This document shows, one piece after another, positions 12,401 to 17,806 of a stretch of 64,000 nt of DNA; position 1 is the first letter of the stretch, and every line of letters starts with the position of its first letter. The stretch is from Metridium senile (lineage: Eukaryota > Cnidaria > Anthozoa > Actiniaria > Metridiidae). A program made the translations under genes and the position numbers. The notes beneath the pieces were generated by a model that was given only the letters and a program-made list of their open reading frames with translations, did not search any database and was not told where the DNA came from. Location of the stretch: the NCBI GenBank assembly GCA_949775045.1, contig OX459107.1, forward strand, positions 9,574,250 to 9,638,249. Reading direction: 5' to 3'.

Positions 12401-15400
12401 TGCCATCTTTCACTTATGTTCCTTTTGCTCAGTTCCTTACATTCCGCTAGATCGTGGTTCGATTTACAAAGTGTACATACTGGATTTGTGTTGCAAACTA
12501 CATGTAAGGTAGACGCTGTTGTTGTCCTTTCTTGCCTTGTATGAGTAGGTTTCTTCTCTGATCTTCCTCTAGTATTGTAGTTGACAGTTGCGTGTTGAAT
12601 CTTCTCACTGTTTGGACTGGAAGTTGATTGATTCCTCTCACCTGCTTCCTTGGATACGAGTTGTCGGTTGAGAAACTTAAAAAACATGTCGAGGTCAATC
12701 TTTTCATCAGAAACATCTGCGAGTTCTAACTCCCATTTTTCTAAGAGTCGTGGCGGTAGCTTGGTTTCAAACATGGGCAACAAGATACATGCATGTGTCA
12801 TTGGTTGTTCGCCTAGAGCCTCTAGAGCTCTTGTCCTGTTCTTTAAAGTATCATGTAATTCACGCAATGCATGTGCAGACATGCTTGTTGTAGGCTCCAA
12901 GTTGATTATTGATTTGATGAGTGATGAAATAATAATACGTTTCCTACCATATCTGTGCTTCAGTGCTTCTACTGCTGGCAAGTAATTAGCGCCGGTGACT
13001 TCAAATCCTTCTACGGTTTGCAACGCGCTACCTTTGAGAACTGATCGTAAATAAGTGAATTTCTGTATATCTGGCAAGTCATCATTCTTATGTACTGCAG
13101 CTTCAAATTGATCCCAGAAATTTTGGAACTTTAATAGATCTCCATTATACGTCGGTAATTCTATTTTAGGCAGTTTTAAGTTTTGGCGTGTGTCTTTAGA
13201 CGATGACGACGTAATACTTTCGGCGGCGGTCGATTTACAAATTTCCTTTTCGATGTATTCTTGAGCAATGTCAATGGCTTTATCTATTTCGTTCAGAATT
13301 TCTTTGCAACCATGTAGCTTAGTTTCGATATCGTCTTCCTCAACTGTAGTGGATATGAAATCCTCTCTTAAATCGAGACACAGAAAGCGACATTCGTTCA
13401 ATCTTTGTGATCTCATTTGCATTTTGATCTTGTTATTTGAGCTTTGGCTTAATTCAAACACGTCAATAGATAGAGCTTCGACATCTCCTTTCAATATTTT
13501 CATTCTACGTTTAGATTGCTCATATTTTTCTTCTAAACATTGTTGGGTTGTTGTACGAGTAGTGCTATTTCTGTCACCTTCGTCTTGTGGCGGCGAAGCA
13601 TGTGCGAGTTTGTTGTTGTTAGACGGCTTGTCTTTGTGATTATTTGCAATGGAGTTCGACAGTTCTGAAGCCTTTACTAACCTTTTAATCAACAGTTTTT
13701 TCTTTCCTTGTGTAGAAAGACCCTTTTCCCTTAAGAGTTTGCGAAGTTGCTCGACGGACATGCGAAGAAGGTCGTCTTCAAGTGAGTTTACGAATAATTC
13801 GTCTTCGGTGGCGGCCATCTTGTCGAGTGCAAAGTGACGATTGAAGTGTTGACTTACGAATTTCCAGAGCTGATGTCAAACCACGGCTGTTTCAATCGAT
13901 GCAAATGACTTTCCATTCATGTAGATGCTAAGATCCGGCTCGAAGGACCATAATGTTTGGTCTGACGCAAGGAATAGACATACTAAAACGCTGAACTCAA
14001 CTTTATTCGGCGTATTCCTTGTACAAAACGTGTCAGAACAATAATTATTACAAAACAGCCCCACTAGGGGAGGGGTGGAACTATTGTTCAATGTTCATAT
14101 CTCTGAGGGGCTCTGAGGGGCCTTCCATATCTGCTTGTACGGGCTCTAACATTCTTTATCTTGTTCTCATGAGTTAAATGATGCCAAACATAGACTTGAG
14201 TTGTGTGTAAATAATATAGATAAATGGATGGTTGACAACAAGCTTAAGTTGAATGGAGACAAGACTGAAATCCTTGTATTATCTGCTGCTCATCGCCCTC
14301 CCCCTTCTATTGACAGCATAAACATTTCTGGGTATGACATTTCTCCAACCTTATCTGCCCGTAATATTGGGGTTATTTTTGATGACAAGCTGTCTCTTGA
14401 AGCCCACATTACTTCTATTTGTAAATCATGCTTTTTCCACATTCACAACATCTGGAAAATCCGTAGGCAACTCAGCCAACAATCTTGTGAAATCCTTGTG
14501 CATGCATTAATCTCTTCCAAGCTTGACTTTTGTAATTCTTTACTCTATGGTCTACCCAAGTCTTCCCTACAAAAACTGCAATATGTACAAAATTCTGCCG
14601 CAAGGCTCGTCACTATATGTCGTAAACATGATCATATTTCGCCTGTTCTTCTAGATTTGCATTGGCTCCCTGTAGAACAACGTATCGAATTTAAAATACT
14701 TTTGATTACATTTAAAATTTTGAATAACATTGCTCCTTTGTATCTCTCCGACCTCATTAAAGTGTATACACCTTCTCGGTCCTTGAGATCTTCTTCATCC
14801 AATCTTTTAAAAAGATCTTCTTTTAATCTGAAATCCTATGGTAGGAGGGCTTTCTCCTATGCAGCACCTGAACTGTGGAACAGCCTCCCAGTTAACATAA
14901 AATCCAGTCCTTCTATTGATCTTTTTAAAAGTAATCTTAAGACCTGGCTCTTTCAGCGAGCATTTGGTTTACTTTAGATAAATGAACGCCATTTTACTTT
15001 TATGCATGGTGATTTAAATTTTAGTTAAGTCTTAACCATTAATGTTTTATTGAATTTTATAAAAAGTAAAAAGCTCAAATTAAACGTTATCATGAATTAT
15101 ACAAAAAAAAAAAAGTTGTTTCCAATTTTAAACTCTCTTTTTATAGTATGTATTTTAAATACAAACTGTTTTGTCATTTTATATTTTTAATTAAATACTT
15201 TTATCATAATTTTGTAAAGCGCTGTTGCAATCCCCAGATGAAACAGCGCTATATAAATTTTCTTTATTATTATTATTATTATTATTATCCAAAGCCAGGC
15301 TGAGTAACCACTCTGACCCCTCCCCTCCCCCCCCCCCCCCCCAGGCCCCAGGGATCAGACCACAGGCAGCCCAACTATTGTCTTTGAGGATCTTTTTTAA

Positions 15401-17536
15401 TGACAATTAAGTTATTTTTAACCGCGCGCCGAGCGCCATATTGGAATAAAATCATTGACCGCGCGGGTGGGGTTCCTGTGGTGTATTTGTTTGAAAGCTC
15501 GCGGATGGGATTCCTGTGGCTTTTTGCAAGCAATTTTTTCTTCAAAGTCGCGCGGTGTTGAAGAGAGAGGTATTTCGACAAGGTATGAAACTCGGTCACG
15601 TGACAAATTTAGTTTCGCGCGTAGTAAATCAGCCATGGGAGAAAATTTTTATTTTTCTTCGAATATATAAACTTTACTTTGTTGTTCAACCTACAGTAAA
15701 AAGTATGATCATCTCCGACCTCAGCAAAGGGGTTAAAATAATTTTTAAAAAAAGGCAGCATGGAGTCGAGGTTCTTTCCCAGTTGCTAGGGCAGAGTTTT
15801 CGGTAAACAGTCGGATTTTACAATCGTGGAGGAATCGTGAAAATATCGATCGAGCCGCGGTGTTGTGAAATACCACATTCACCGAAAAAGTTGGCGATTA
15901 CTTTCTTGCATCCAGCTTATGGATTGTTAAAATGACTTTAAATTGAAAACTAGAATACAAGAGAATGTATTTTATTGTGGAAATCATGGGCTGGCGAAGG
16001 TAGGGTCGCAAAGATCGTGATTTGCACTTCATTCGCTGCTAGCTACAATGAGTTTAGCTTAACACTCAAAACACCTGATTCAAGTGAGCACTTGTACATG
16101 CTTTTGAAGTCACCGATGCTCTTCACTATTACGAAAACCAGGAGAAAGTTTTTCTAGTAGTTCTGGTGTGTGCAGGTAATGATTGGAGTTGAAGTTTTTA
16201 TGTCAAAACGACTGATATTGTCATGTACAAACCAACTAACAGCCGAGCTAAACAGTGAATTTGTGATGGCCGCTTTGCGAAGTTTTCCACTCTTGAAAAA
16301 AGCTCAACTTTATTTTGTGAACACTTTATACTTAGTTATAGCGGTTCCAACACTAAGAATAGAAAATATGTTTTGAAAGTGTGAAGCGTTTACAATTGTA
16401 TTTTATAAGCTATATATTGCCGAAAAACTTTAGTTAAAACACAACATTTACGGATTCTATAAATACACTTTGAATGAAAATCTCTTCACATTGTCAAATA
16501 AAATAAAGTTATATTTCAAATAAACATGGAAATAAATTTCACATACTGATTTGTTTGTTCTTGTTGGTTTTAAAAGTGTACTCAGTTTAAATCCCTAAGA
16601 GAAAAACAACATTTTTTGTTTTGAAAGAAAAGTTTTAACAACATTTTTTTTTCGGCGAGTCAGTCGATTGCTTCACGGCGAACTTTCGGCGCTCGTCGTT
16701 GAATTTCCGTGAGATTTCCGTGCCCTAGCAAGCTGGAAAGCACATCCATCCATCCACGCCATCAAGTTTCAGACCTTGTATCAAGATACTACTTTCTTCG
16801 ATTTTTTTTGTCGTACGTGCAATTCCGCGCGACCGAAAAATTGCTTGCAAAAAGCCACAGAAATCCCATCCGCGAGCTTTCAAACAAATACACCACAGGA
16901 ACCCCACCCGCGCGCTCAATATTTATTTCGCTCGGCGCGCGGTTAAAAATAACTTTATTGTCATTAAAAAAAATCCTCAAAGACAATAGTTGGGCTGCCT
17001 GTGATCAGACCAAATAAATTTGTTGTTATGATTGATGTAGCATTTACCAACATCATTATTGATATTGTTGTTATTATCATTAGTACTGTTGTTATATCTT
17101 CATTGTTATTATTATACAAATATTCATTACAATCAAATCAAATATCTAATGTACAAAATTACAAGTACAAAAACATTAAAAATACATCAATTTGCTGATG
17201 CCCCTCAAATAGAAGGCAAAATACTAGAGGTATACCACGTAAAATATCATCATTTATAACACATAAAATATCACATTTCAGCATAAAATATTGAAGAATT
17301 ATTTCATAGTCTCTGAGATAGGAGATCAAGAAGGCACAAATTTTATCTTATAACTTGGTAGAAAATTAAGAATTACTCTAACCTGAACCGTCATTCTTTC
17401 CTTTTGCCTCATCAAGAACAACACCAATCCATTTGCCCGTAGCGAATTGAGTAGCTCCGACATAAGCTACGGTACCTTTGTAGCCTTTAGCCGCAGTCTC
17501 CACTCTCGTACCTAAACTAATAGTCCCGGTCGCCAT
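424..17536 (-). CDS. DCTN1: Dynactin subunit 1 (p150Glued), 5' part of gene, 5 coding exons; continues off the left edge
   Basis: Large subunit of dynactin, the cytoplasmic dynein activator that binds microtubule plus ends and links dynein to cargo. Coding exons on the minus strand, each with AG acceptor and GT donor and matching phase: 17383-17536, 5098-5249, 3358-3613, 2494-2660, 424-495. The start MATGTISLG leads directly into a CAP-Gly domain (about residues 8-75) with the tubulin/EB1-binding motif GKNDG at 46-50 and the family signature [12 protein letters not shown] Ser/Pro/Ala-rich basic linker follows (exon 3), then a heptad-rich coiled coil begins (exons 4-5, [18 protein letters not shown]). 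The family is about 1,200-1,300 residues long, so most of the protein lies left of the window. Intron 1 is 12 kb and full of transposons; the reading frame is intact wherever visible. Identity is very secure from the CAP-Gly and adjoining segments; exact splice sites are my reading, without transcript support. Confidence 0.93.
496..2493 (-). other. DCTN1 intron 4
   Basis: 2-kb intron. From 496 to about 1890 it is AT-rich with no gene or recognisable element. From about 1903 to 2300 it holds a short-unit minisatellite (separate entry). Confidence 0.8.
1903..2300. repeat. Minisatellite, about 40-bp unit, roughly 10 degenerate copies
   Basis: Recurring core ATGGGTTCCCTGTGTACC followed by ATCATGTT and an AT-rich spacer. 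Cores start near 1905, 1945, 1988, 2025, 2084, 2125, 2163, 2203, 2242 and 2281. Copies differ from one another by several bases, so the array is old. It lies in intron 4 of DCTN1. Confidence 0.85.
2494..2660 (-). CDS. DCTN1: DCTN1 exon 4: start of first coiled coil
   Basis: Reads [20 protein letters not shown] and on into KLEGK-type heptads ending [11 protein letters not shown]. This matches the start of coiled coil 1 in p150Glued, the region that binds dynein intermediate chain. Acceptor TATATTTCAG|GTCC, donor GAACAG|GTACAG. The in-frame read-through past the donor hits a stop after nine codons, which supports splicing here. Confidence 0.88.
3358..3613 (-). CDS. DCTN1: DCTN1 exon 3: Ser/Pro/Ala-rich linker
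   Basis: Encodes 85 residues of low-complexity, basic, proline- and serine-rich sequence (for example [15 protein letters not shown]) between the CAP-Gly domain and the coiled coil, as in other p150Glued proteins. Acceptor TTTTCCAG|TCACTT, donor TCCTCAG|GTTGGT. A microsatellite of nearly 1 kb (3620-4600) starts directly upstream of its acceptor, so the polypyrimidine tract is short (CTTATCTTTTCCAG). Confidence 0.88.
3620..4600. repeat. (GATGATAACAATAAT)n microsatellite array, about 1 kb
   Basis: Long array of GATGATAAC and AATAAT triplet combinations in DCTN1 intron 2, becoming irregular after 4260. Because the unit is built of triplets, every frame stays open and spurious ORFs of poly-Asn/Asp, poly-Ile/Met and Ser/Leu appear on both strands. 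None of these is a gene. Confidence 0.95.
4701..4862. repeat. Near-perfect hairpin, 77-bp arms, inside a (TA)n tract
   Basis: Left arm 4701-4777 and right arm 4786-4862 are reverse complements with one mismatch that I can see (CTCTGAG against CTCCGAG); the loop is 8 bases. (TA)n tracts flank both sides. It looks like a full-length palindromic MITE or foldback element inserted into a TA-rich site in DCTN1 intron 2. Confidence 0.88.
5098..5249 (-). CDS. DCTN1: DCTN1 exon 2: end of CAP-Gly domain and basic linker
   Basis: Continues the CAP-Gly fold with [18 protein letters not shown] and the terminal SQINV strand, then moves into a Thr/Pro/Lys-rich tail ([16 protein letters not shown]). In p150Glued such basic segments next to CAP-Gly strengthen microtubule binding. 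Acceptor ACTTTAG|TT, donor GACAAG|GTAAAA. Confidence 0.92.
5746..5875 (+). pseudogene. Remnant of the C-terminus of a LINE reverse transcriptase
   Basis: One frame reads [20 protein letters not shown], which matches the conserved end of CR1/L2/RTE-type polyproteins (P..WN.LP..I....S...F). A frame change near 5818 then gives RRPLTF and a stop near 5870. It is short and frameshifted, so it is a fossil. It lies just upstream of the larger LINE but ends like a complete 3' coding end, so it is a separate older insertion. Confidence 0.5.
6196..7884 (+). pseudogene. LINE ORF2 fragment: endonuclease C-terminus and most of reverse transcriptase
   Basis: 562 codons from the first ATG, though the open frame and endonuclease similarity start further upstream (YKSFEAMG just before and over the ATG), so this ATG is not the native start. 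Contains [10 protein letters not shown] and SDHYAV (endonuclease) and RT motifs through [17 protein letters not shown]. The frame breaks near 7876: the next motif, YADDTQLY at about 7922-7945, lies in another frame, which indicates a one-base indel. Confidence 0.85.
7956..8153 (-). repeat. 3' LTR of the BEL/Pao element
   Basis: 198 bp, no difference from the 5' LTR that I can see. The gag-pol frame ends inside it (stop near 8090). Flanked on the left by TTCTT (7951-7955). Confidence 0.95.
8090..9307 (-). CDS. BEL/Pao integrase core and C-terminus, in a shifted frame
   Basis: Continues the polyprotein after a one-base frame change. Integrase core motifs [11 protein letters not shown] and [12 protein letters not shown] and the conserved [20 protein letters not shown], then a DUF5641-type tail ([34 protein letters not shown]). 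The first ATG of this frame is incidental; the protein would be made only as part of the polyprotein. Most likely a single-base deletion in an A run (T run at 9291-9293 on the plus strand). A programmed -1 shift is less likely because no standard slippery heptamer is visible. Confidence 0.88.
   Translation of the reverse strand: MRYMPKQKVKACTQKMGPLPAERVTPSLPFTHIGIDFAGPLYIKEGSSTKKSYVCIFTCASSRMIHLELTVSLTTDEFLQAFARMTGRRGLCSTIWSDNAKTFKSASKQLKKLYDSTKVECRLPADMIDQDNIKAEMSARGIKWKFITERSPWRGGWWERMVRSVKEPLRKILGKALLTYSELNTLLIKIESVVNSRPLTAVSDDPRDPVPITPAHLTIGRPLQSIPEDLEDYQKDSSNKAIGRYLYLLRLLNQYWGRWQKEYLHQLNVRNKWFKEETPIRVGDIVMISEDNVSRVNWTLAKVEKVYTGKDKLIRTATVRTQRGVLNRPVQRLHKLEVETSSCQQQQKRDFSPNGGETCISPVQSCKPTDTLDVVPKPVGQSGEDVRARTSRYGRPLRAPQRYEH
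8154..8166 (-). promoter_or_regulatory. Polypurine tract before the 3' LTR
   Basis: Minus strand reads AAAGTGGGGAAGA directly abutting the TGTTAG start of the 3' LTR. This is the expected place and composition for the plus-strand primer of an LTR retrotransposon. Confidence 0.8.
9115..13818 (-). CDS. BEL/Pao Gag-Pol polyprotein (main frame)
   Basis: Starts MAATEDELF 136 bp inside the 5' LTR. In order: a SAP-like DNA-binding helix pair (about residues 17-52, [17 protein letters not shown]); DUF1759 gag region (about 215-330, [20 protein letters not shown]); two Cys/His knuckle clusters (about 440-515); a retropepsin-like protease with [11 protein letters not shown]; reverse transcriptase with [25 protein letters not shown] and the catalytic NMYVDDCL; Peptidase_A17/RNase H region ([15 protein letters not shown]); and the integrase H2C2 zinc-binding part ending RRCVTCQ. 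The frame leaves the true integrase near 9292, and the last ~55 codons are out-of-frame read-through. The integrase core continues in the overlapping frame 8090-9307. Confidence 0.92.
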   Translation of the reverse strand: MAATEDELFVNSLEDDLLRMSVEQLRKLLREKGLSTQGKKKLLIKRLVKASELSNSIANNHKDKPSNNNKLAHASPPQDEGDRNSTTRTTTQQCLEEKYEQSKRRMKILKGDVEALSIDVFELSQSSNNKIKMQMRSQRLNECRFLCLDLREDFISTTVEEDDIETKLHGCKEILNEIDKAIDIAQEYIEKEICKSTAAESITSSSSKDTRQNLKLPKIELPTYNGDLLKFQNFWDQFEAAVHKNDDLPDIQKFTYLRSVLKGSALQTVEGFEVTGANYLPAVEALKHRYGRKRIIISSLIKSIINLEPTTSMSAHALRELHDTLKNRTRALEALGEQPMTHACILLPMFETKLPPRLLEKWELELADVSDEKIDLDMFFKFLNRQLVSKEAGERNQSTSSPNSEKIQHATVNYNTRGRSEKKPTHTRQERTTTASTLHVVCNTNPVCTLCKSNHDLAECKELSKRNISERWQIVKSNKLCFNCLKPSHNKHYSKICRQPKCSVANCGKHHHQLLHEQPTPTLSGFASTNVEKPMETLLPTAVAELSANGQTIQARVLLDSGSQRSYIRKNIAEAVGLKGPTESISVTTLGGNTSETKRLQRVKFSLSEVNNHSPDIAVTIEALAIPKICNQLGPVKLNLHDNIHLRNLNFADSYPRDSVEVDVLIGADFYYSFVTGNCIKGSSPNSPTAVESILGWILTGPVVGASKSTTSMFAVVENTEITRTLKRFWELEAIGIAKDECPRQSKEEQCAVEDFNRGLKFDGSNYEVQLPWKPNHADLTNNYQHALKRLEGVERKLHRDPVKAKTYSDAINQYVERGFAEEVHDKEKESKNIKYLPHHAVFRDDKATTKCRIVFDASAKDGQDVSLNDCILPGPALQPNLASVLIRFRTHKIGLLADVEKMFLQIKIARSDQDVHRYLWRDLNSDEEPRIYRMKRLTFGLNCSPFLAIATIHAHVTGYLDTFPRAARELLDNMYVDDCLTGAETEESALELKRELTTIMKAAGFNLTKWASNSQQVIDSTQSEQNESPSIVNLTTQAESTKALGVSWDLKSDCFRFVPPQAVLASCVSPTKRTVLSHAARVFEPLGLITPFTVRVKILFQELWRRGLDWDDPLEKDIQKEWSAWQTELPKLADVTIARCFGEGIGRDSEVEIHGFGDASPKAYGAAVYIRITDEGGHITTQLVMSKSRVAPVKTVSLPRLELLAALVNARLVTYVAETLSVDSNHIVCYTDSMVALHWIRRNSALWKPFVANRVAEIQELCEPKCWKYCPTKDNPADLLTRGISCSEMAKSELWWKGPSWLSLCTEAPPPGLKDINQQMPEECDKERRAVHTHAAVVSKPSLDMTRYDSWLKVKRVTAYVQRAAHLFKTKNKPSQTEPTVDELNKAELQCIRWIQQETYQSEYTLLKTGSTIPNNSRILKLDPYFDKEDQLIKVGGRLQFAEIPENVKHPMILPHGHPVVERIVLDTHKHLLHAGPEAVLSSLRQKIWLTQGRREVKRIIRRCVTCQSRKSKPVHRRWDPYQRRESRHHYRLHTLVLTLQVLFISKRAPAQRSRMFAFSPVRHPV
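13933..13950 (-). promoter_or_regulatory. Primer binding site, complementary to tRNA-Tyr 3' end
   Basis: Three bases inside the 5' LTR, the minus strand reads TGGTCCTTCGAGCCGGAT. The complement, ATCCGGCTCGAAGGACCA, is the T-arm/acceptor 3' end plus CCA of eukaryotic tRNA-Tyr (established knowledge of that tRNA). This would prime minus-strand DNA synthesis. Confidence 0.85.
13954..14151 (-). repeat. 5' LTR of the BEL/Pao element
   Basis: 198 bp; on the minus strand it begins TGTTAGAGCCCG and ends GACCAAACA. Direct copy of 7956-8153. Followed on the right by the target duplication TTCTT at 14152. Confidence 0.95.
14160..14977 (+). pseudogene. LINE ORF2 C-terminal part, downstream of the LTR insertion
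   Basis: Open frame continuing the reverse transcriptase thumb and C-terminal region: [62 protein letters not shown] and APELWNSLP. These are characteristic of CR1/L2-group LINE proteins. The natural stop is at 14975-14977. Separated from its 5' half by 6.2 kb of BEL/Pao sequence. Confidence 0.85.
15265..15350. repeat. (TTA)n LINE tail followed by a poly-C tract
   Basis: TTATTATTATT run ending the LINE, then a pyrimidine stretch with about 17 consecutive C near 15325. Both are simple sequence lying between the LINE and the TIR element. Confidence 0.85.
15361..17003. mobile_element. TIR DNA transposon, non-autonomous, 1,643 bp with long inverted ends
   Basis: Ends begin CACAGGCAGCCCAACTATTG and are inverted copies for roughly 190-240 bp (15361 to about 15600; about 16790 to 17003). 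Flanked by the direct repeat ATCAGAC (15354-15360 and 17004-17010); 8 bp is possible if one terminal base is shared. A 7-8 bp target duplication fits hAT-like or P-like superfamilies; the terminal bases do not decide between them. The interior has only short ORFs and no transposase similarity that I recognise. Lies in DCTN1 intron 1, close to the promoter. Confidence 0.82.
17383..17536 (-). CDS. DCTN1: DCTN1 exon 1: start codon and first two thirds of the CAP-Gly domain
   Basis: Encodes 51 residues plus one base of the next codon. It contains GTRVE, the hydrophobic GTVAYVGAT strand, [13 protein letters not shown] and the GKNDG groove motif. The ATG is the first in frame, 260 bp from the divergent VPS51 start. 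The donor is TCAG|GTTAGA, and the split codon is completed by TT at 5249-5248 to give Val, as expected for this family. Confidence 0.93.
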
Positions 17537-17796
17537 ATTGGAAGTTGTCTTTATTTCTCCAAAAACAACTCCTTTTCTCTAGTTAATCAATATTTAGCTT
17601 GACAAAAGTCAACATAAATATCTTAGCTACCAGTTGGGAGAATTTCGTAGATCTAGGCGTACATTTAGAGGTACAAATCGAATTTTTTTGAAGCCAAAAT
17701 TCCGCCAATTCAGATTTTCACTCCCAAAACAAAATAGGCCGAGTATTTAGTACGCATGCTCAGAGCTGAGTAACCGAACAGTTCTGTGGATTCAAG
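17537..17796. promoter_or_regulatory. Divergent promoter region between DCTN1 and VPS51
   Basis: 260 bp separate the two start codons, so both 5' UTRs and a bidirectional promoter must fit here. Both starts sit in an ATGGCGAC context (AATATGGCGACC on minus, AAGATGGCGACT on plus), resembling YY1-type elements often found at TATA-less promoters that overlap start codons. No TATA box is evident. The stretch is otherwise AT-rich and not a clear CpG island. Confidence 0.6.
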
Positions 17797-17806
17797 ATGG
17801 CGACTG
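17797..17806 (+). CDS. VPS51: VPS51 exon 1: 10-nt coding exon
   Basis: ATGGCGACTG followed by GTGAGT, a strong donor. It gives MAT plus the first base of a Glu codon completed at 19018. No other upstream ATG joins the exon-2 frame, and the acidic EEPTDD start of exon 2 fits directly after MAT. Confidence 0.8.

Larger units (their letters stand above)
7956..14151 (-). mobile_element. BEL/Pao LTR retrotransposon, nearly intact, inserted in the LINE
   Basis: 6,196-bp element on the minus strand with 198-bp LTRs at both ends (13954-14151 is 5', 7956-8153 is 3'), TG...CA termini and a 5-bp target duplication TTCTT (7951-7955 and 14152-14156). The primer binding site next to the 5' LTR matches the 3' end of eukaryotic tRNA-Tyr, and a purine tract precedes the 3' LTR. 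One long gag-pol frame carries SAP-like, DUF1759, zinc-knuckle, protease, RT, RNase H and integrase regions, broken once by a frameshift in the integrase. The two LTRs look identical by eye, so insertion was recent on the scale of the host genome. Same orientation as DCTN1. Confidence 0.95.
6100..15290 (+). mobile_element. L2/CR1-like LINE, 5'-truncated, interrupted by a BEL/Pao element
   Basis: Non-LTR retrotransposon in DCTN1 intron 1, antisense to the host gene. Left part 6100-7955 and right part 14157-15290 are continuous once the LTR element and its duplicated 5 bp are removed. Domains: C-terminal part of an apurinic-type endonuclease ([19 protein letters not shown]), reverse transcriptase ([47 protein letters not shown]), then the conserved C-terminus ([24 protein letters not shown]) ending at 14977. 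The 3' end is a GCGCTATATAAATT stem-like tail followed by (TTA)n at 15265-15289, typical of L2/CR1 elements. The start is lost inside the endonuclease domain. Inactive: truncated, frameshifted near 7876, and split. Confidence 0.85.
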
